A stretch of 64,000 bases of DNA. Origin: an uncultured Desulfosarcina sp. GTDB taxonomy: Bacteria > Desulfobacterota > Desulfobacteria > Desulfobacterales > Desulfosarcinaceae. Numbering within the stretch: the stretch's first letter is position 1; every line of letters begins with the position of its first letter. The position numbers and the translations under genes are program-made. Location: assembly GCF_963668215.1 (NCBI RefSeq), contig NZ_OY764190.1, forward strand, positions 6,386,001 through 6,450,000. The letters are read 5' to 3'. Below the pieces are notes generated by a model that worked only from the letters and a program-made list of their open reading frames with translations, searched no databases and was not told the DNA's origin. Positions 41,541 to 50,358 of this stretch are shown in pieces.

Positions 41541-43379
41541 TTATTCAAACGACGCCGAGTTCCCGAAGCTGTCCTTGAAAATCAGACAATCTAATAAATT
41601 GACCTCAAGATCGCCATTGAAGTCGGCGTCGGCATTCCAGTTGTCGCTGGCATCTGCATAGGTATTATTTTCTCCTGACGCATCGGATATCAAAACCGGA
41701 CCGATAGAGCCAAATGCCTCTTTGAGCACAAGATAGTCCAAGAGGTTTACCGAACCATCGCCGCCCTCGTCGCCGTTGATATCGCAGTCGCATGCGTTGC
41801 CGTAGCCATCCCCATCCGTATCGGTTTGCTCCCGATTGGCTGTTGAAACACAATTGTCTACATCATCGGGAATGAGATCCTGATCGGCATCGGCCCGGGT
41901 GGTCCAGGCCAGGGCGTAATCCCACGAAAACGCCTCCTGGTCGGCCCCCGGCTTGACCCGGATTTCGTAGCTTTGACCGGGAACCAGGGCGATCCAGAGG
42001 TTTTCCCGGTTGTCCATGCTGCCGACCGATTCGGCCACGACTTCATCGGCCGCGATATCGTAGATTTCCAGATCGAGATCGTACAGGGTGGCGGTTCCGT
42101 CGAAACTGTTTCCGGTGCCGCCATCGATTTTAACATGCCAGACCAGGGCCACGGTAAGCAGGTTGTGGTCTTCATCGACGGTCAGGGTGTAGGTGGCCGT
42201 GTCGTTGGATCCGTCCTCGCCGCCGAATTCGGGGTCGTAATCGAAACCGGATGTTTCCACGCCACTCTCTCCGCCATCCTCCTCGCTGTTCTGCTCGCCG
42301 GCGGCGATGATGTGGTAGCTTTTATAAATGTTGAGCTGGCCGGCGCCGTAGCGCACGTCCAACCCGTTATCGCTCTGGTTGTCTGCGTCCAGGCGGTAAT
42401 CGACTATATCCGAGGAGGTCGTATTGACGGTGAAACGGTCCGCGCCGGCGGCCAGGGCCGCGCGAATCACCTCGGCCCGTTCTGCGTTGTAAATCATGGT
42501 TCCGGATCGGCTGGTTACGGATGTCTCTACCGGATCGGTGGAGAGTGTCGGATCGTCATGCCCTACCTGGATCAAAAGGGCCGCGGCAGCGCCTACAACG
42601 GGTGTGGATGAACTCGTTGCTGTCATGGGCGCTACCAAATCGGGTCGTGTGCGGTCAGCAGTATAAAGACCGTCCACGGCCGAGCAGCCCCGGCTGTGGC
42701 TGCCGTCGGTGCGGCCCACGGCGATAACGTTGAAGGCCGAGGACAGCAAGGGTCGGGTGGAGGTTGAACTATTGGTCAGGCCCACGGTCTGGATGGTCTC
42801 GTCGCGGTCCACGGCCCAGTCCAGGCGGCGCAGCAGTACCGACGTCTCATCGTCATCATCCAGGCCATTGCCTACCCAACTGTGGTTGGCCAAGCGGCAG
42901 GAATTAGTGGCCGGTTGATAGTTGTATCCATAGCGCAAGTAACCACCCTGCAACCAGTGGCTGGCATAGTAGACTTCGATGTCGGCAATCCCCGAAGCCA
43001 TCGAAGAGTAATCACCATATAGCAGTTTGCCCACGGATGTGGCATGCCCGGAATAGACCCCATCCGGCGCACCGCTTTTATCGTTGAGGGTTTTTCCGTC
43101 AAAGGCCGTGTTGGCCGGATCGGGCATCCAGGTGGATTCGTCGTCCACGGTTACGGCGGCTTCCACGTGACAGACGGACAGGCCCGCGCCGTCAGGCAGA
43201 TCGTCACCCAATTCGTTCGCCAGTGTCTCGTATCCGACGTCAGTTTTCCATTCGGCCCGGCCGGCGCTCGGGAACATCGCGATCATCACCCATGCCACCG
43301 CAACGCAAGCCACAACGCTCCAATTCAGTAGTCTTTCTCTGCGTATCACTCGCTTCATCCTCAAAGTGCCTGATTTCAT
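41541..43379 (-). CDS. secreted degenerate subtilase-like protein with dockerin
   Basis: A 612-residue secreted protein (signal peptide to about residue 42). Residues 65-345 resemble an S8 peptidase. The histidine region is YSGHATSVGKLL (His about 112), an NNSWG-like LANHSWVGN follows, and the serine region TATSSSTPVVGAAAALL contains Ser about 256. The aspartate region reads GLSVCHVEAAV, so the catalytic Asp appears to be missing. A pre-peptidase-like beta domain follows (about 390-490). Thrombospondin-3-type DADQDLIPDDVDNC and two dockerin segments come next (GSVNLLDYLVLKEAFGS and DLEVNLLDCLIFKDSFG). It has no CTERM anchor. Probably held at the surface through its dockerin. Confidence 0.78.
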   Translation of the reverse strand: MKSGTLRMKRVIRRERLLNWSVVACVAVAWVMIAMFPSAGRAEWKTDVGYETLANELGDDLPDGAGLSVCHVEAAVTVDDESTWMPDPANTAFDGKTLNDKSGAPDGVYSGHATSVGKLLYGDYSSMASGIADIEVYYASHWLQGGYLRYGYNYQPATNSCRLANHSWVGNGLDDDDETSVLLRRLDWAVDRDETIQTVGLTNSSTSTRPLLSSAFNVIAVGRTDGSHSRGCSAVDGLYTADRTRPDLVAPMTATSSSTPVVGAAAALLIQVGHDDPTLSTDPVETSVTSRSGTMIYNAERAEVIRAALAAGADRFTVNTTSSDIVDYRLDADNQSDNGLDVRYGAGQLNIYKSYHIIAAGEQNSEEDGGESGVETSGFDYDPEFGGEDGSNDTATYTLTVDEDHNLLTVALVWHVKIDGGTGNSFDGTATLYDLDLEIYDIAADEVVAESVGSMDNRENLWIALVPGQSYEIRVKPGADQEAFSWDYALAWTTRADADQDLIPDDVDNCVSTANREQTDTDGDGYGNACDCDINGDEGGDGSVNLLDYLVLKEAFGSIGPVLISDASGENNTYADASDNWNADADFNGDLEVNLLDCLIFKDSFGNSASFE

Positions 43380-43489
43380 CGATCCTGTTTCTCTTGTCCG
43401 AGAGGATAGAGAACGATGATCATTTTTTTCTTTGCGCCCTCGCGTCTTTGCGTGAGCCGAATCGCTGTTGAGTAAATAAATCGATACGC

Positions 43490-43525
43490 GAAAAAAAACC
43501 TGCCGGGCCTGACGACCCGGCAGGC
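43490..43525 (-). terminator. Rho-independent terminator after the cohesin-like gene
   Basis: On the reverse strand CCTGCCGGG, a short loop and CCCGGCAGG are followed by eight T residues; a T run also precedes the stem on the same strand. It lies 25 bp past the stop at 43550 and separates that gene from the dockerin protease-like gene, which may therefore have its own promoter or be reached by read-through. Confidence 0.9.
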
Positions 43526-43549
43526 GAAAAAAATTCCTAAAAATACCGT

Positions 43550-44203
43550 TTAGCGGCTGCGGCGCCGCAGGCCGACCAGGCCCAGCAGGCCGGAACCCAG
43601 CAACCAGGCGGCGGCAGGCACCGGGACGGGTGCAGCAAAATCAGCGCCGCCATCGCCAAGAGCCGTGGCATCCGCAGAGGAGGTGCCAACGTCTTCCACT
43701 GCGGATGCTCCACTCCAGAAAACACCCGCTATGACACCGCCACCGTACCATTCCACCCAGACATCCTCTCCGGTCCAGTCATATTCAACGTCGGTAACGG
43801 TAAATACGATGGAAAACAGCAACTGATCATCACCAGCCGACATGGCAATAGTCGAAGAGGTACCAGGATCACCGTTTACCGTAGCGATAAGGCTCGCCCC
43901 GGTGAAAGCATCGGACCCGTCGTACGTATAGGTCGCCGACAGTCCAAAGCCTGTCATTTCGGAAAAGCCGCTGGCATAGGTCAAGCTGGTGTAGTCCAAC
44001 TCATTGTCGTCGAACCCAACATCAACGTTGAATAGACTGAGTTCGTCAGCTGTTTCGGCATGGGCATAAAAATTGATAGTGATTTCATCGCCGGTCGCCG
44101 CAGTCTGCTCCCCAATGACATCCATCCAAAGATACTGAGCCGAGGCTGGCCCGGAGGCCAGCAGTCCAAAAATTAAAATACTGATAACGATTGCCTTTTT
44201 CAC
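43550..44203 (-). CDS. VPxPA-CTERM protein with cohesin-like domain
   Basis: A 217-residue surface protein. The GTG at 44203 follows AAAGGAGGAAG. Signal peptide to about residue 22 (ISILIFGLLASGPASA). Residues 30-165 show the layout of a cohesin module: GDEITINFYAHAETADELSL, FNVDVGFDDNELDYTSLTY, then LLFSIVFTVTDVEYDWTG. The C-terminus has PVPVPAAAWLLGSGLLGLVG followed by LRRRSR, an exosortase sorting signal. It is flanked on both sides by dockerin-bearing genes. An anchored cohesin would give those dockerin proteins a docking site. The cohesin call is by pattern only. Confidence 0.72.
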   Translation of the reverse strand: MKKAIVISILIFGLLASGPASAQYLWMDVIGEQTAATGDEITINFYAHAETADELSLFNVDVGFDDNELDYTSLTYASGFSEMTGFGLSATYTYDGSDAFTGASLIATVNGDPGTSSTIAMSAGDDQLLFSIVFTVTDVEYDWTGEDVWVEWYGGGVIAGVFWSGASAVEDVGTSSADATALGDGGADFAAPVPVPAAAWLLGSGLLGLVGLRRRSR

Positions 44204-44224
44204 TTTTTCTTCCTCCTTTGTCGA

Positions 44225-45991
44225 TTAATAATACGGTCCGGGACTGGTGGATTCCCCGAAATGGTTTTTTTGGATAAGATAATCCAACAGATTGACGCTG
44301 CCACTTTCATCGATATCCGCATCGGAATTCCAGGATGCGTCTCCTTCACTGCTGCCGAATGCGCTTTTCAGGCTCAAATAATCCAGCAGGTTGACAGAAC
44401 CGCTTTCGTCGATATCGGCGGCCCAGGCCTCCTGCTGTCCACTTACGGCGTCAGCCCAGCCATCGCCATCGCTGTCCGCCTGGTCTGCATTGGCGGTCAG
44501 GTAGGCATTATCGCTGCCGTCGGGAATGCCGTCGCCGTCGGTATCCGGCTGGGTGCCGTTATAGTAGGTGGTGGCGATGGGCTGCACATCGACATACCAG
44601 CCGTCATAGGGGCCGTAGCTGGAGCCCGAATACTGGCGCGGGTTCCAGAGCAGGACGATGCCTTCGGCCCAGGGGTTGTACACGGCAAAGGTTGCCGAGT
44701 CGTCGCCGTTGGGGTCAGGCTGCAGTTCCTTGTACATGTATTGGTTGCTTTCATCCACCGGGCCGGCATCATCCAGAGCGTCTAACAGTGCGTCGGCGTG
44801 GATTACCGCCGCAAAGCCGGTCTCGCCGACGGTCCCGCTGACCACGTCACCGCCGCCCACATGCAGGTTGTTGTCCTTGTCCACCCCTAAAGCCGCTGCG
44901 CTGAGCACGTTGTCGGCGATGATGTTGGTGGTGTTGTCGTACGCGATGGGATCGGGGTTCGCAGGGTCGCCGTTGTAGGCATCCATCCAGTCGTCTGCCG
45001 CAAAGATCTTGATCTGGCCGGTCTCGCTGTTCGGACCGGGAGTGGGGTTGTTGTAATCGTATCCCTGGCCGGTGATGAGATTGCCGTAGTTGTCCACCGT
45101 CAGGTCGGCCGAGGCCGAATAATCAGGACTGTAACCGATTTCGCTGATGATAATCACCGGGCGGTTGGATGAGCTGGTGGTGTCCAGCACCTCCACCTGG
45201 CTGCCGTCGCCGCTCTGGCTGCTGCTGCTCCAGCCCCGGTCCGTGTTGATGGCCAGGTGGGTGTTATTGGTGGCAGCCGCCGGGTCCAGGGTGTCGTCCG
45301 CCAGGGTGGCGATGGACTCTTCCGGATCCGGCACCCATTCGGCCTCATAGTACTGCACGCCATCCGTAGGAGAAGATCCCCAGGGAAACAACGTTACGCC
45401 GGAAGCCGCGGTGTTGCCCCCCGTACCCGAGTTGAGCAACGGCGGGTTATCCGGATCCAGCATGCTGATGGGAAAGACCAGCAAGGGTTGGCCCCAGCCC
45501 ATCCCTAAGGCAACCTTAGTTCCGTCCGGTGAAATATGGATAAAGGACGGATCCATGGATGCATAGTCACCGCTGCCCACGCCGGGAGTGACCTCGGCCA
45601 CGATGATCCAGTTGGCATGGCCGCCCGGGAGGTTGTCACCGGCCACGCCGTGGGCGTCACCCGGCTGCCATGTGCCCGAGCCGGCACCCGAGCCATAGTT
45701 TTTCTGAAGGTAAATGTAGGTATCGTTGGCCACCAGCATTCGTCCGGCGGTCTGGTAGATGCCGATGGTGTCGCCGTTGCTGTTGTCCGGAAAACAGTCG
45801 AACGCATCGAACCAGCCGTTGGTGATCTCCGGCATGACAACATAGTGCTGGTCCGTGGGGCTGGCATAGTTGTCGTAGCCGTCGAAATCGTTGGCCGAAA
45901 CCGAGGCCGATGGCAGCGCTGCCAGCAGTATTGCCGCCAGCAAAACCAGCAACAGCCGTCCTTTACCAATTATGAATCGTTTTTTCATCAT
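44225..45991 (-). CDS. secreted propeller-like protein with terminal dockerin
   Basis: A 588-residue secreted protein (signal peptide LLLVLLAAILLAALPSASVS). ATG at 45991 follows AAAAGGAGCG. The central 450 residues contain recurring blade-like phrases (FIHISPDGTKVALGMGWG, LTVDNYGNLITGQGYDYN, ALGVDKDNNLHVGGGDVV), suggesting a beta-propeller. A calcium-type DTDGDGIPDGSDN follows. The last 70 residues are a dockerin with two copies of DIDESGSVNLLDYL. No CTERM tail. It lies 21 bp upstream of the cohesin-like gene and is clearly in the same operon. Confidence 0.78.
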   Translation of the reverse strand: MMKKRFIIGKGRLLLVLLAAILLAALPSASVSANDFDGYDNYASPTDQHYVVMPEITNGWFDAFDCFPDNSNGDTIGIYQTAGRMLVANDTYIYLQKNYGSGAGSGTWQPGDAHGVAGDNLPGGHANWIIVAEVTPGVGSGDYASMDPSFIHISPDGTKVALGMGWGQPLLVFPISMLDPDNPPLLNSGTGGNTAASGVTLFPWGSSPTDGVQYYEAEWVPDPEESIATLADDTLDPAAATNNTHLAINTDRGWSSSSQSGDGSQVEVLDTTSSSNRPVIIISEIGYSPDYSASADLTVDNYGNLITGQGYDYNNPTPGPNSETGQIKIFAADDWMDAYNGDPANPDPIAYDNTTNIIADNVLSAAALGVDKDNNLHVGGGDVVSGTVGETGFAAVIHADALLDALDDAGPVDESNQYMYKELQPDPNGDDSATFAVYNPWAEGIVLLWNPRQYSGSSYGPYDGWYVDVQPIATTYYNGTQPDTDGDGIPDGSDNAYLTANADQADSDGDGWADAVSGQQEAWAADIDESGSVNLLDYLSLKSAFGSSEGDASWNSDADIDESGSVNLLDYLIQKNHFGESTSPGPYY

Positions 45992-46142
45992 AACGCTCCT
46001 TTTGAGGTTCGGGTGTATGGATACAAGAGGAGGAAATGATTAAATGTACCGTATTGCAACCCGCCCATGCTGTAAATTTCTTGCGATTTTCGCGCAAATT
46101 TTTACCGTTGCACCCGATTTCCTCATTACAGGTCGCTGATCC

Positions 46143-46934
46143 TCAGCCGTTGCGCCGGCGGATGCCGATCAACCCCAGCAACCCGCTGCCCAGCAGCCAG
46201 ACGGCGGCAGGAACGGGCACGGCGTTGATTTCCAGGTCGTCCATGGCGAAATAGGCCGGGGTGTTCATTCCATATGCGCCGGTATCCGAAGAGGTCAGCT
46301 CGAACTCCAAGCCGTAGACCACCCCGAGGCTGGTCAGATCCACCCATTCCCAGGTGTCCAGGAGGTCCGTGCCCTCGGCCAGGTAAAACTCCACATAGTC
46401 ACCGGTTTGCTCGTAATTGGAGTCCAGGGCGTAAATGGTGAGAAGAAACCAGTCATCTTCGCCAAACGCCGTGGAAAAACTATCTCCATTCTGCATTGAA
46501 AGGTAGGCGTAGGTGGTGTTGGTGACGTAGAAACCATCGACTTCCTGGGCATAATCACCTGACGTGTAGCCAAAATAGATTTGAGTGCCGACACTGTTAT
46601 AGTTGGAGGCGTAGGTCACACCGTAGTTGTCGGAACCGTCCACGCCGCTGCCAGTTATGGCGCTGAACTGATTGGTGGATCCTTCGGTGGTGGTATCGGT
46701 GGTGTTGGAGGCGGCCCAGCCTTCCCAATAACTCCATGAAGCATTATAATAAGTATTAAACCAAACATCGCCGCTCACAAACCCACCGGCACCATCGCTA
46801 CCGTTGTAATAGTATTCACCGGTGGTGTATTCGGTTGGCAGGGTTACGTCCTCGAAGTCCACAATGCCCGCACCAACTGCCGGTGCCAGTGCAAACAGAA
46901 TTGTCAATGCAATTAAGAATGCGAATTTTCTCAC
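46143..46934 (-). CDS. VPxPA-CTERM protein with DUF4465 domain (BtuH-like)
   Basis: A 263-residue surface protein with a GTG start at 46934 after AAAGGA and a signal peptide (FLIALTILFALAPAVGAG). The body matches DUF4465: IVDFEDVTLPTEY, GGFVSGDVWFNTYYN, SWSYWEGWAASNTTDT, GVDGSDNYGVTYAS and DGFYVTNTTYAYLSM. DUF4465 is the domain of the Bacteroidota BtuH cobalamin-binding surface proteins. The C-terminus has VPVPAAVWLLGSGLLGLIG and an arginine cluster. Its place downstream of a cobalamin riboswitch supports a corrinoid role, by inference. Confidence 0.82.
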   Translation of the reverse strand: MRKFAFLIALTILFALAPAVGAGIVDFEDVTLPTEYTTGEYYYNGSDGAGGFVSGDVWFNTYYNASWSYWEGWAASNTTDTTTEGSTNQFSAITGSGVDGSDNYGVTYASNYNSVGTQIYFGYTSGDYAQEVDGFYVTNTTYAYLSMQNGDSFSTAFGEDDWFLLTIYALDSNYEQTGDYVEFYLAEGTDLLDTWEWVDLTSLGVVYGLEFELTSSDTGAYGMNTPAYFAMDDLEINAVPVPAAVWLLGSGLLGLIGIRRRNG

Positions 46935-47055
46935 TTGTTTTTTCCTTTCTTTAACGCATGTTTTCCATTTAAATCATTGCCTGCATCCTTATAAATCTTC
47001 TCCCTTTCGCCCCCCTTCTGCCGTTTTTAATTTGCATTTATACCCAACGCTAAAC

Positions 47056-47087
47056 CCTGGTTCCCACGCTCATGCGTGGGAACCAGG
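47056..47087. repeat. palindromic hairpin repeat (GTTCCCACGC family)
   Basis: CCTGGTTCCCACGC, loop TCAT and GCGTGGGAACCAGG form a perfect 14-bp stem. A second member is at 51685-51709. It lies in the 208-bp gap between two surface-protein genes, which also has a CACCGATCACTGTCCACCG word. Confidence 0.85.
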
Positions 47088-47142
47088 CAAACACGATTTT
47101 GTTAAGCGATTAAACAGATCACCGATCACTGTCCACCGTCTT

Positions 47143-50100
47143 TTACTCAAACGGCACCGAACTTCCGAAGCGCTCCTTAAAGATCAGATAATCCAGTAAG
47201 TTGACCTCGAGATCGCCATTAAAGTCGGCGTCGGCATTCCAGTTTTCGCTGGCATCTGCATAGGTATTATCTTCTCCTGGTTCACCGGGTATCATTATCG
47301 GACCGGTGGAACCAAATGCCTCCTTGAGCACAAGATAGTCCAAGAGGTTTACCGTCCCGTCGCCGCCCTCATCTCCGTCGATATCGCAGTCGCAGGCATT
47401 GCCGTAGCCGTCTTCGTCGGTGTCGTACTGGGTTTCGTTGGACGTCTGCGGACAGTTGTCCCAGTAGTCCACGATGTTGTCACCGTCAGAATCGGTGGCC
47501 GAGGTATTTATCACGGCGACGGCATCGAGATCGGCGCCACCCGAACCCCAGGTGGGCCAGGAGTCGAAGATCACGTTGCCGTAACTGTCGAAGCAGAAGC
47601 CGGTGATGCCTAAACTGCTGGAGGCCCCTGAGGCATCCTGGGGCCCACCGCCGACCATATCCACCTGGCGTACGTATCGGATGTTGTTCAGATCGACGGT
47701 TCCGTTGAGCACCAGGGGATCATCGGCAATCCAATCCAGATCGAAGGGTGTACCCCACTGATCGCCGTAGGCGTTGATGTGCTTGCCGGTAAGGCCAAAG
47801 ACGCCCGTGGCGTAGATGGTGCCGTAAGCGCCGGGCCAGTAAGGTGTCAGCGAATGGGTGGGGAAGCGGATGAAGTCCGTGCCGTTGGAGGAAACCTCCA
47901 CGTAGGCCAGCTCGGCGAAAATCTCCGGCGTGGTCCAACCGGCGGAAAAGCCGTTCTCGAAGGTGGCGAAATCGGGACCCGGTCCGTTGACGATGGGGCA
48001 CTCGTCGAAGGTGGCCGTGATCTCGCCGGGCTGATAGGTGCCGCTCGGAGTTAGGCCGTAGTAGTCGGCCAGGCTGGTGAGCCCCAGGTCGCCCATGGTG
48101 ACGATCACATAGACCCAACCGGCGTCGTTCCAGGGGCTGCCGGTGATGGCCATGGGCTCCATGAACAGCTCGTTGTAGATGTTCTCGCCCGAGGGAATAT
48201 AGTTGACGTAATTGTCGGCGAATCCGGCAAAAAGCGGGTTGACGTAGTTCTGCTCGGTCTGGCCGGTGTACCCGCCGGAGATGCCGTCGCCTTCGGGGCC
48301 CACCCAGGCAGGTATGGCCGGATCGGGCGCATCGGGATCTTCGTAGAAGGTGGCCTCGGGCAGGTTGCCGAAGCCCGAATAGGGACCCCACGTGGTACAG
48401 GCGGCGGATAGGCTCATGGCGTCGATGCCCACAAACCCCATGCCCTCGGTCAACGTCGCATCCATTTCGATGCGCAGGCGGATCCAGCGAACTCTTGGCA
48501 ACCAGCCGTCATAGGCCACCTCACGCCATAAAGGGTCTGTGCTGACAGTGGTGTCTTCGATCAGGGCCCCCAGGTCGATGGCATCTCCACCATTGTTGGT
48601 AAAGGCGCTGCCGTCCGAGGTCCAGTCCCGGGGTTCCCAGGCCTCGTTGTCCCAAACGATGCCGTCGATGGTGTTATAGCTGTAAGGCAGGTATTCCAGG
48701 CCGACCTTGACACTGGTACCGCCGATGTTGGTCACCAGGGCGTTCAGGGTCATCTGGATAAATCTTCTTTCCAGAGCGGTGCCTCCGTCCGGATTGATGC
48801 TGGTCCAGCCGGGAATCCGGTCGGCCAGGTCGATTACCTGGTAAACGCGGGTGGTGGCTTCCTGCCCGTCAATCAGAGGTTTGGCCAGGTAATATGCACC
48901 ATCCTTAGCCGGCGGGGGCTCTATGGCGATCCATGCCGGACCGCCATCGGCATCCTCGTACCAATCGGTGGGCTTGCTGTCGACCTGGTCCTCAAAACTG
49001 GGATTCTGGATCAGTTCGCCGACTACCACGGCCTCGGCTTGCAGGCAGACCTGGTCAAAACCGCCAAGATATTGGCCGACGTGACTGCTGTAGGTAAGCT
49101 GACTGTCGATATCCAGGCGCACCCGCACCCAGCGAACCACGGGCAGTGAGCCCGGCCCGACCGCAATGCTGTACCAATTACCACTGGTGTTGTTGTTTTC
49201 GTCGGTCACAGCGGTAACGGCATCGCTGTCCCAGGCCGCGTCATCCCAGGTGACGGCACTTTCGTTGTAGGATTCCGGCAGGTATTCCACGGTATAGCCC
49301 ACGCTCTCGACGCGTTGATTCATGTAGAACAGACTGAAATTAAAAGTGATGAAGCTTGCATCGGAGAAGCCGGTCAGGGTGGACAGGTCCACAAGCTGAA
49401 CCAGGTTGCCGTTCTGGGGCGTGACGGGATTGTCCACCCCGTCGATGACGGTACCGCCGATATTGCCTGCATACCCCGCGCCGTTATAAGCCGGCAGGAG
49501 TGGTACGTCGTTTACATCAACATGTGTCATGCGACCATCGAGCACGTACCAGTCGTCCGGCACATCGCCCGTGGCCGACTCGAAACCGGGGTTGGTCAGC
49601 AGATTGTCCGTACAGGGGGTCTCGGGAACGAACATCTCGACATCCAAGGAAACCTGGTCAACAGCGATGTAATAATCGCTGCTGTTGGCATCCTGGTTGT
49701 CGAAATCACTGTCGTCGTCCCAGGTGACGTCAAAGACGAACTTGACCCGGATCCAGCGCACGGCAGGAATCGTACCCGTATAGGTCCTTGTTTGGGTCCT
49801 CCAACCCGTCCGGGTGGTAGCATAGTAGGTATAGGGTGTGTCGTCCGCTTCGCTCCAGACAGGATCGTCGACCGTGACCGTAGTGCCGTTGTAACTGGCC
49901 GGCAAATATTCCATAATCATATCGACCCGGGTGCCGCACCACAGATGAGAGTTCATTGAGAATAACACGGTCATATAGTTGGTCGTCCCAAAATCCGGAT
50001 GAGTGGACAGGTCCACGAGTTGCACCAATGTGCCGCCCTGGGTGCTGTTTGGCGTGATGACCCAGTCGCTGTCCTCGTCCGCCCTTTCGGCCGTGCCGCC

Positions 50101-50325
50101 GAGACTGTAAATGGATACCGCGCCGTCGTAAACGTCTCCCTCGTACACCTGGACGCTGCCGTCCAGAAGCGTCCAGTTGTCCGGCACCAGTGTGCCGGCA
50201 TCGTAGCTCTCGAAACTGGTGTTCTGAAGCATTTCAACAGCGCCTGCAGTTGTTGAAATTAAGAATATGCATAAAAACAATGCAAATCCTGTCAGTAAAT
50301 TATTTATATTCTTTTTCTTTTTCAT
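47143..50325 (-). CDS. large secreted protein: three tandem beta-sandwich modules plus dockerin
   Basis: A 1060-residue secreted protein. ATG at 50325 follows AGGAAGGGAG; the signal peptide ends near TTAGA. Residues about 30-645 are three tandem modules of about 200 residues resembling carbohydrate-binding jelly rolls. Each begins NTSFES/NPGFES/NPSFED, has a (V/L)-(E/D)-(Y/L)-LP-x-SYN phrase and ends with a VRW(I/V)R(V/L) strand and a VDQVSLD-like close. Residues 650-940 are a different domain with AELAYVEVSSNGTDFIRFP, YGTIYATGVFGLTGKHINAY and WGTPFDLDWIADDPL. DGDNIVDYWDNC and a two-part dockerin (TVNLLDYLVLKEAFGS, EVNLLDYLIFKERFGS) end the chain. No CTERM tail. Confidence 0.82.
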   Translation of the reverse strand: MKKKKNINNLLTGFALFLCIFLISTTAGAVEMLQNTSFESYDAGTLVPDNWTLLDGSVQVYEGDVYDGAVSIYSLGGTAERADEDSDWVITPNSTQGGTLVQLVDLSTHPDFGTTNYMTVLFSMNSHLWCGTRVDMIMEYLPASYNGTTVTVDDPVWSEADDTPYTYYATTRTGWRTQTRTYTGTIPAVRWIRVKFVFDVTWDDDSDFDNQDANSSDYYIAVDQVSLDVEMFVPETPCTDNLLTNPGFESATGDVPDDWYVLDGRMTHVDVNDVPLLPAYNGAGYAGNIGGTVIDGVDNPVTPQNGNLVQLVDLSTLTGFSDASFITFNFSLFYMNQRVESVGYTVEYLPESYNESAVTWDDAAWDSDAVTAVTDENNNTSGNWYSIAVGPGSLPVVRWVRVRLDIDSQLTYSSHVGQYLGGFDQVCLQAEAVVVGELIQNPSFEDQVDSKPTDWYEDADGGPAWIAIEPPPAKDGAYYLAKPLIDGQEATTRVYQVIDLADRIPGWTSINPDGGTALERRFIQMTLNALVTNIGGTSVKVGLEYLPYSYNTIDGIVWDNEAWEPRDWTSDGSAFTNNGGDAIDLGALIEDTTVSTDPLWREVAYDGWLPRVRWIRLRIEMDATLTEGMGFVGIDAMSLSAACTTWGPYSGFGNLPEATFYEDPDAPDPAIPAWVGPEGDGISGGYTGQTEQNYVNPLFAGFADNYVNYIPSGENIYNELFMEPMAITGSPWNDAGWVYVIVTMGDLGLTSLADYYGLTPSGTYQPGEITATFDECPIVNGPGPDFATFENGFSAGWTTPEIFAELAYVEVSSNGTDFIRFPTHSLTPYWPGAYGTIYATGVFGLTGKHINAYGDQWGTPFDLDWIADDPLVLNGTVDLNNIRYVRQVDMVGGGPQDASGASSSLGITGFCFDSYGNVIFDSWPTWGSGGADLDAVAVINTSATDSDGDNIVDYWDNCPQTSNETQYDTDEDGYGNACDCDIDGDEGGDGTVNLLDYLVLKEAFGSTGPIMIPGEPGEDNTYADASENWNADADFNGDLEVNLLDYLIFKERFGSSVPFE

Positions 50326-50358
50326 GAATACTCCCTTCCTGTGATTTGAAGGTTTTGT

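Noticed and set aside
43491..43525. Hairpin considered as an attenuator for the dockerin gene at 41541-43379
   Set aside because: The T run and its place right after the cohesin-like gene make it a normal terminator; no leader peptide or riboswitch precedes it.
49315..49959. A 214-codon forward frame
   Set aside because: Antisense to the large dockerin protein, whose repeated modules and signal peptide are clear.
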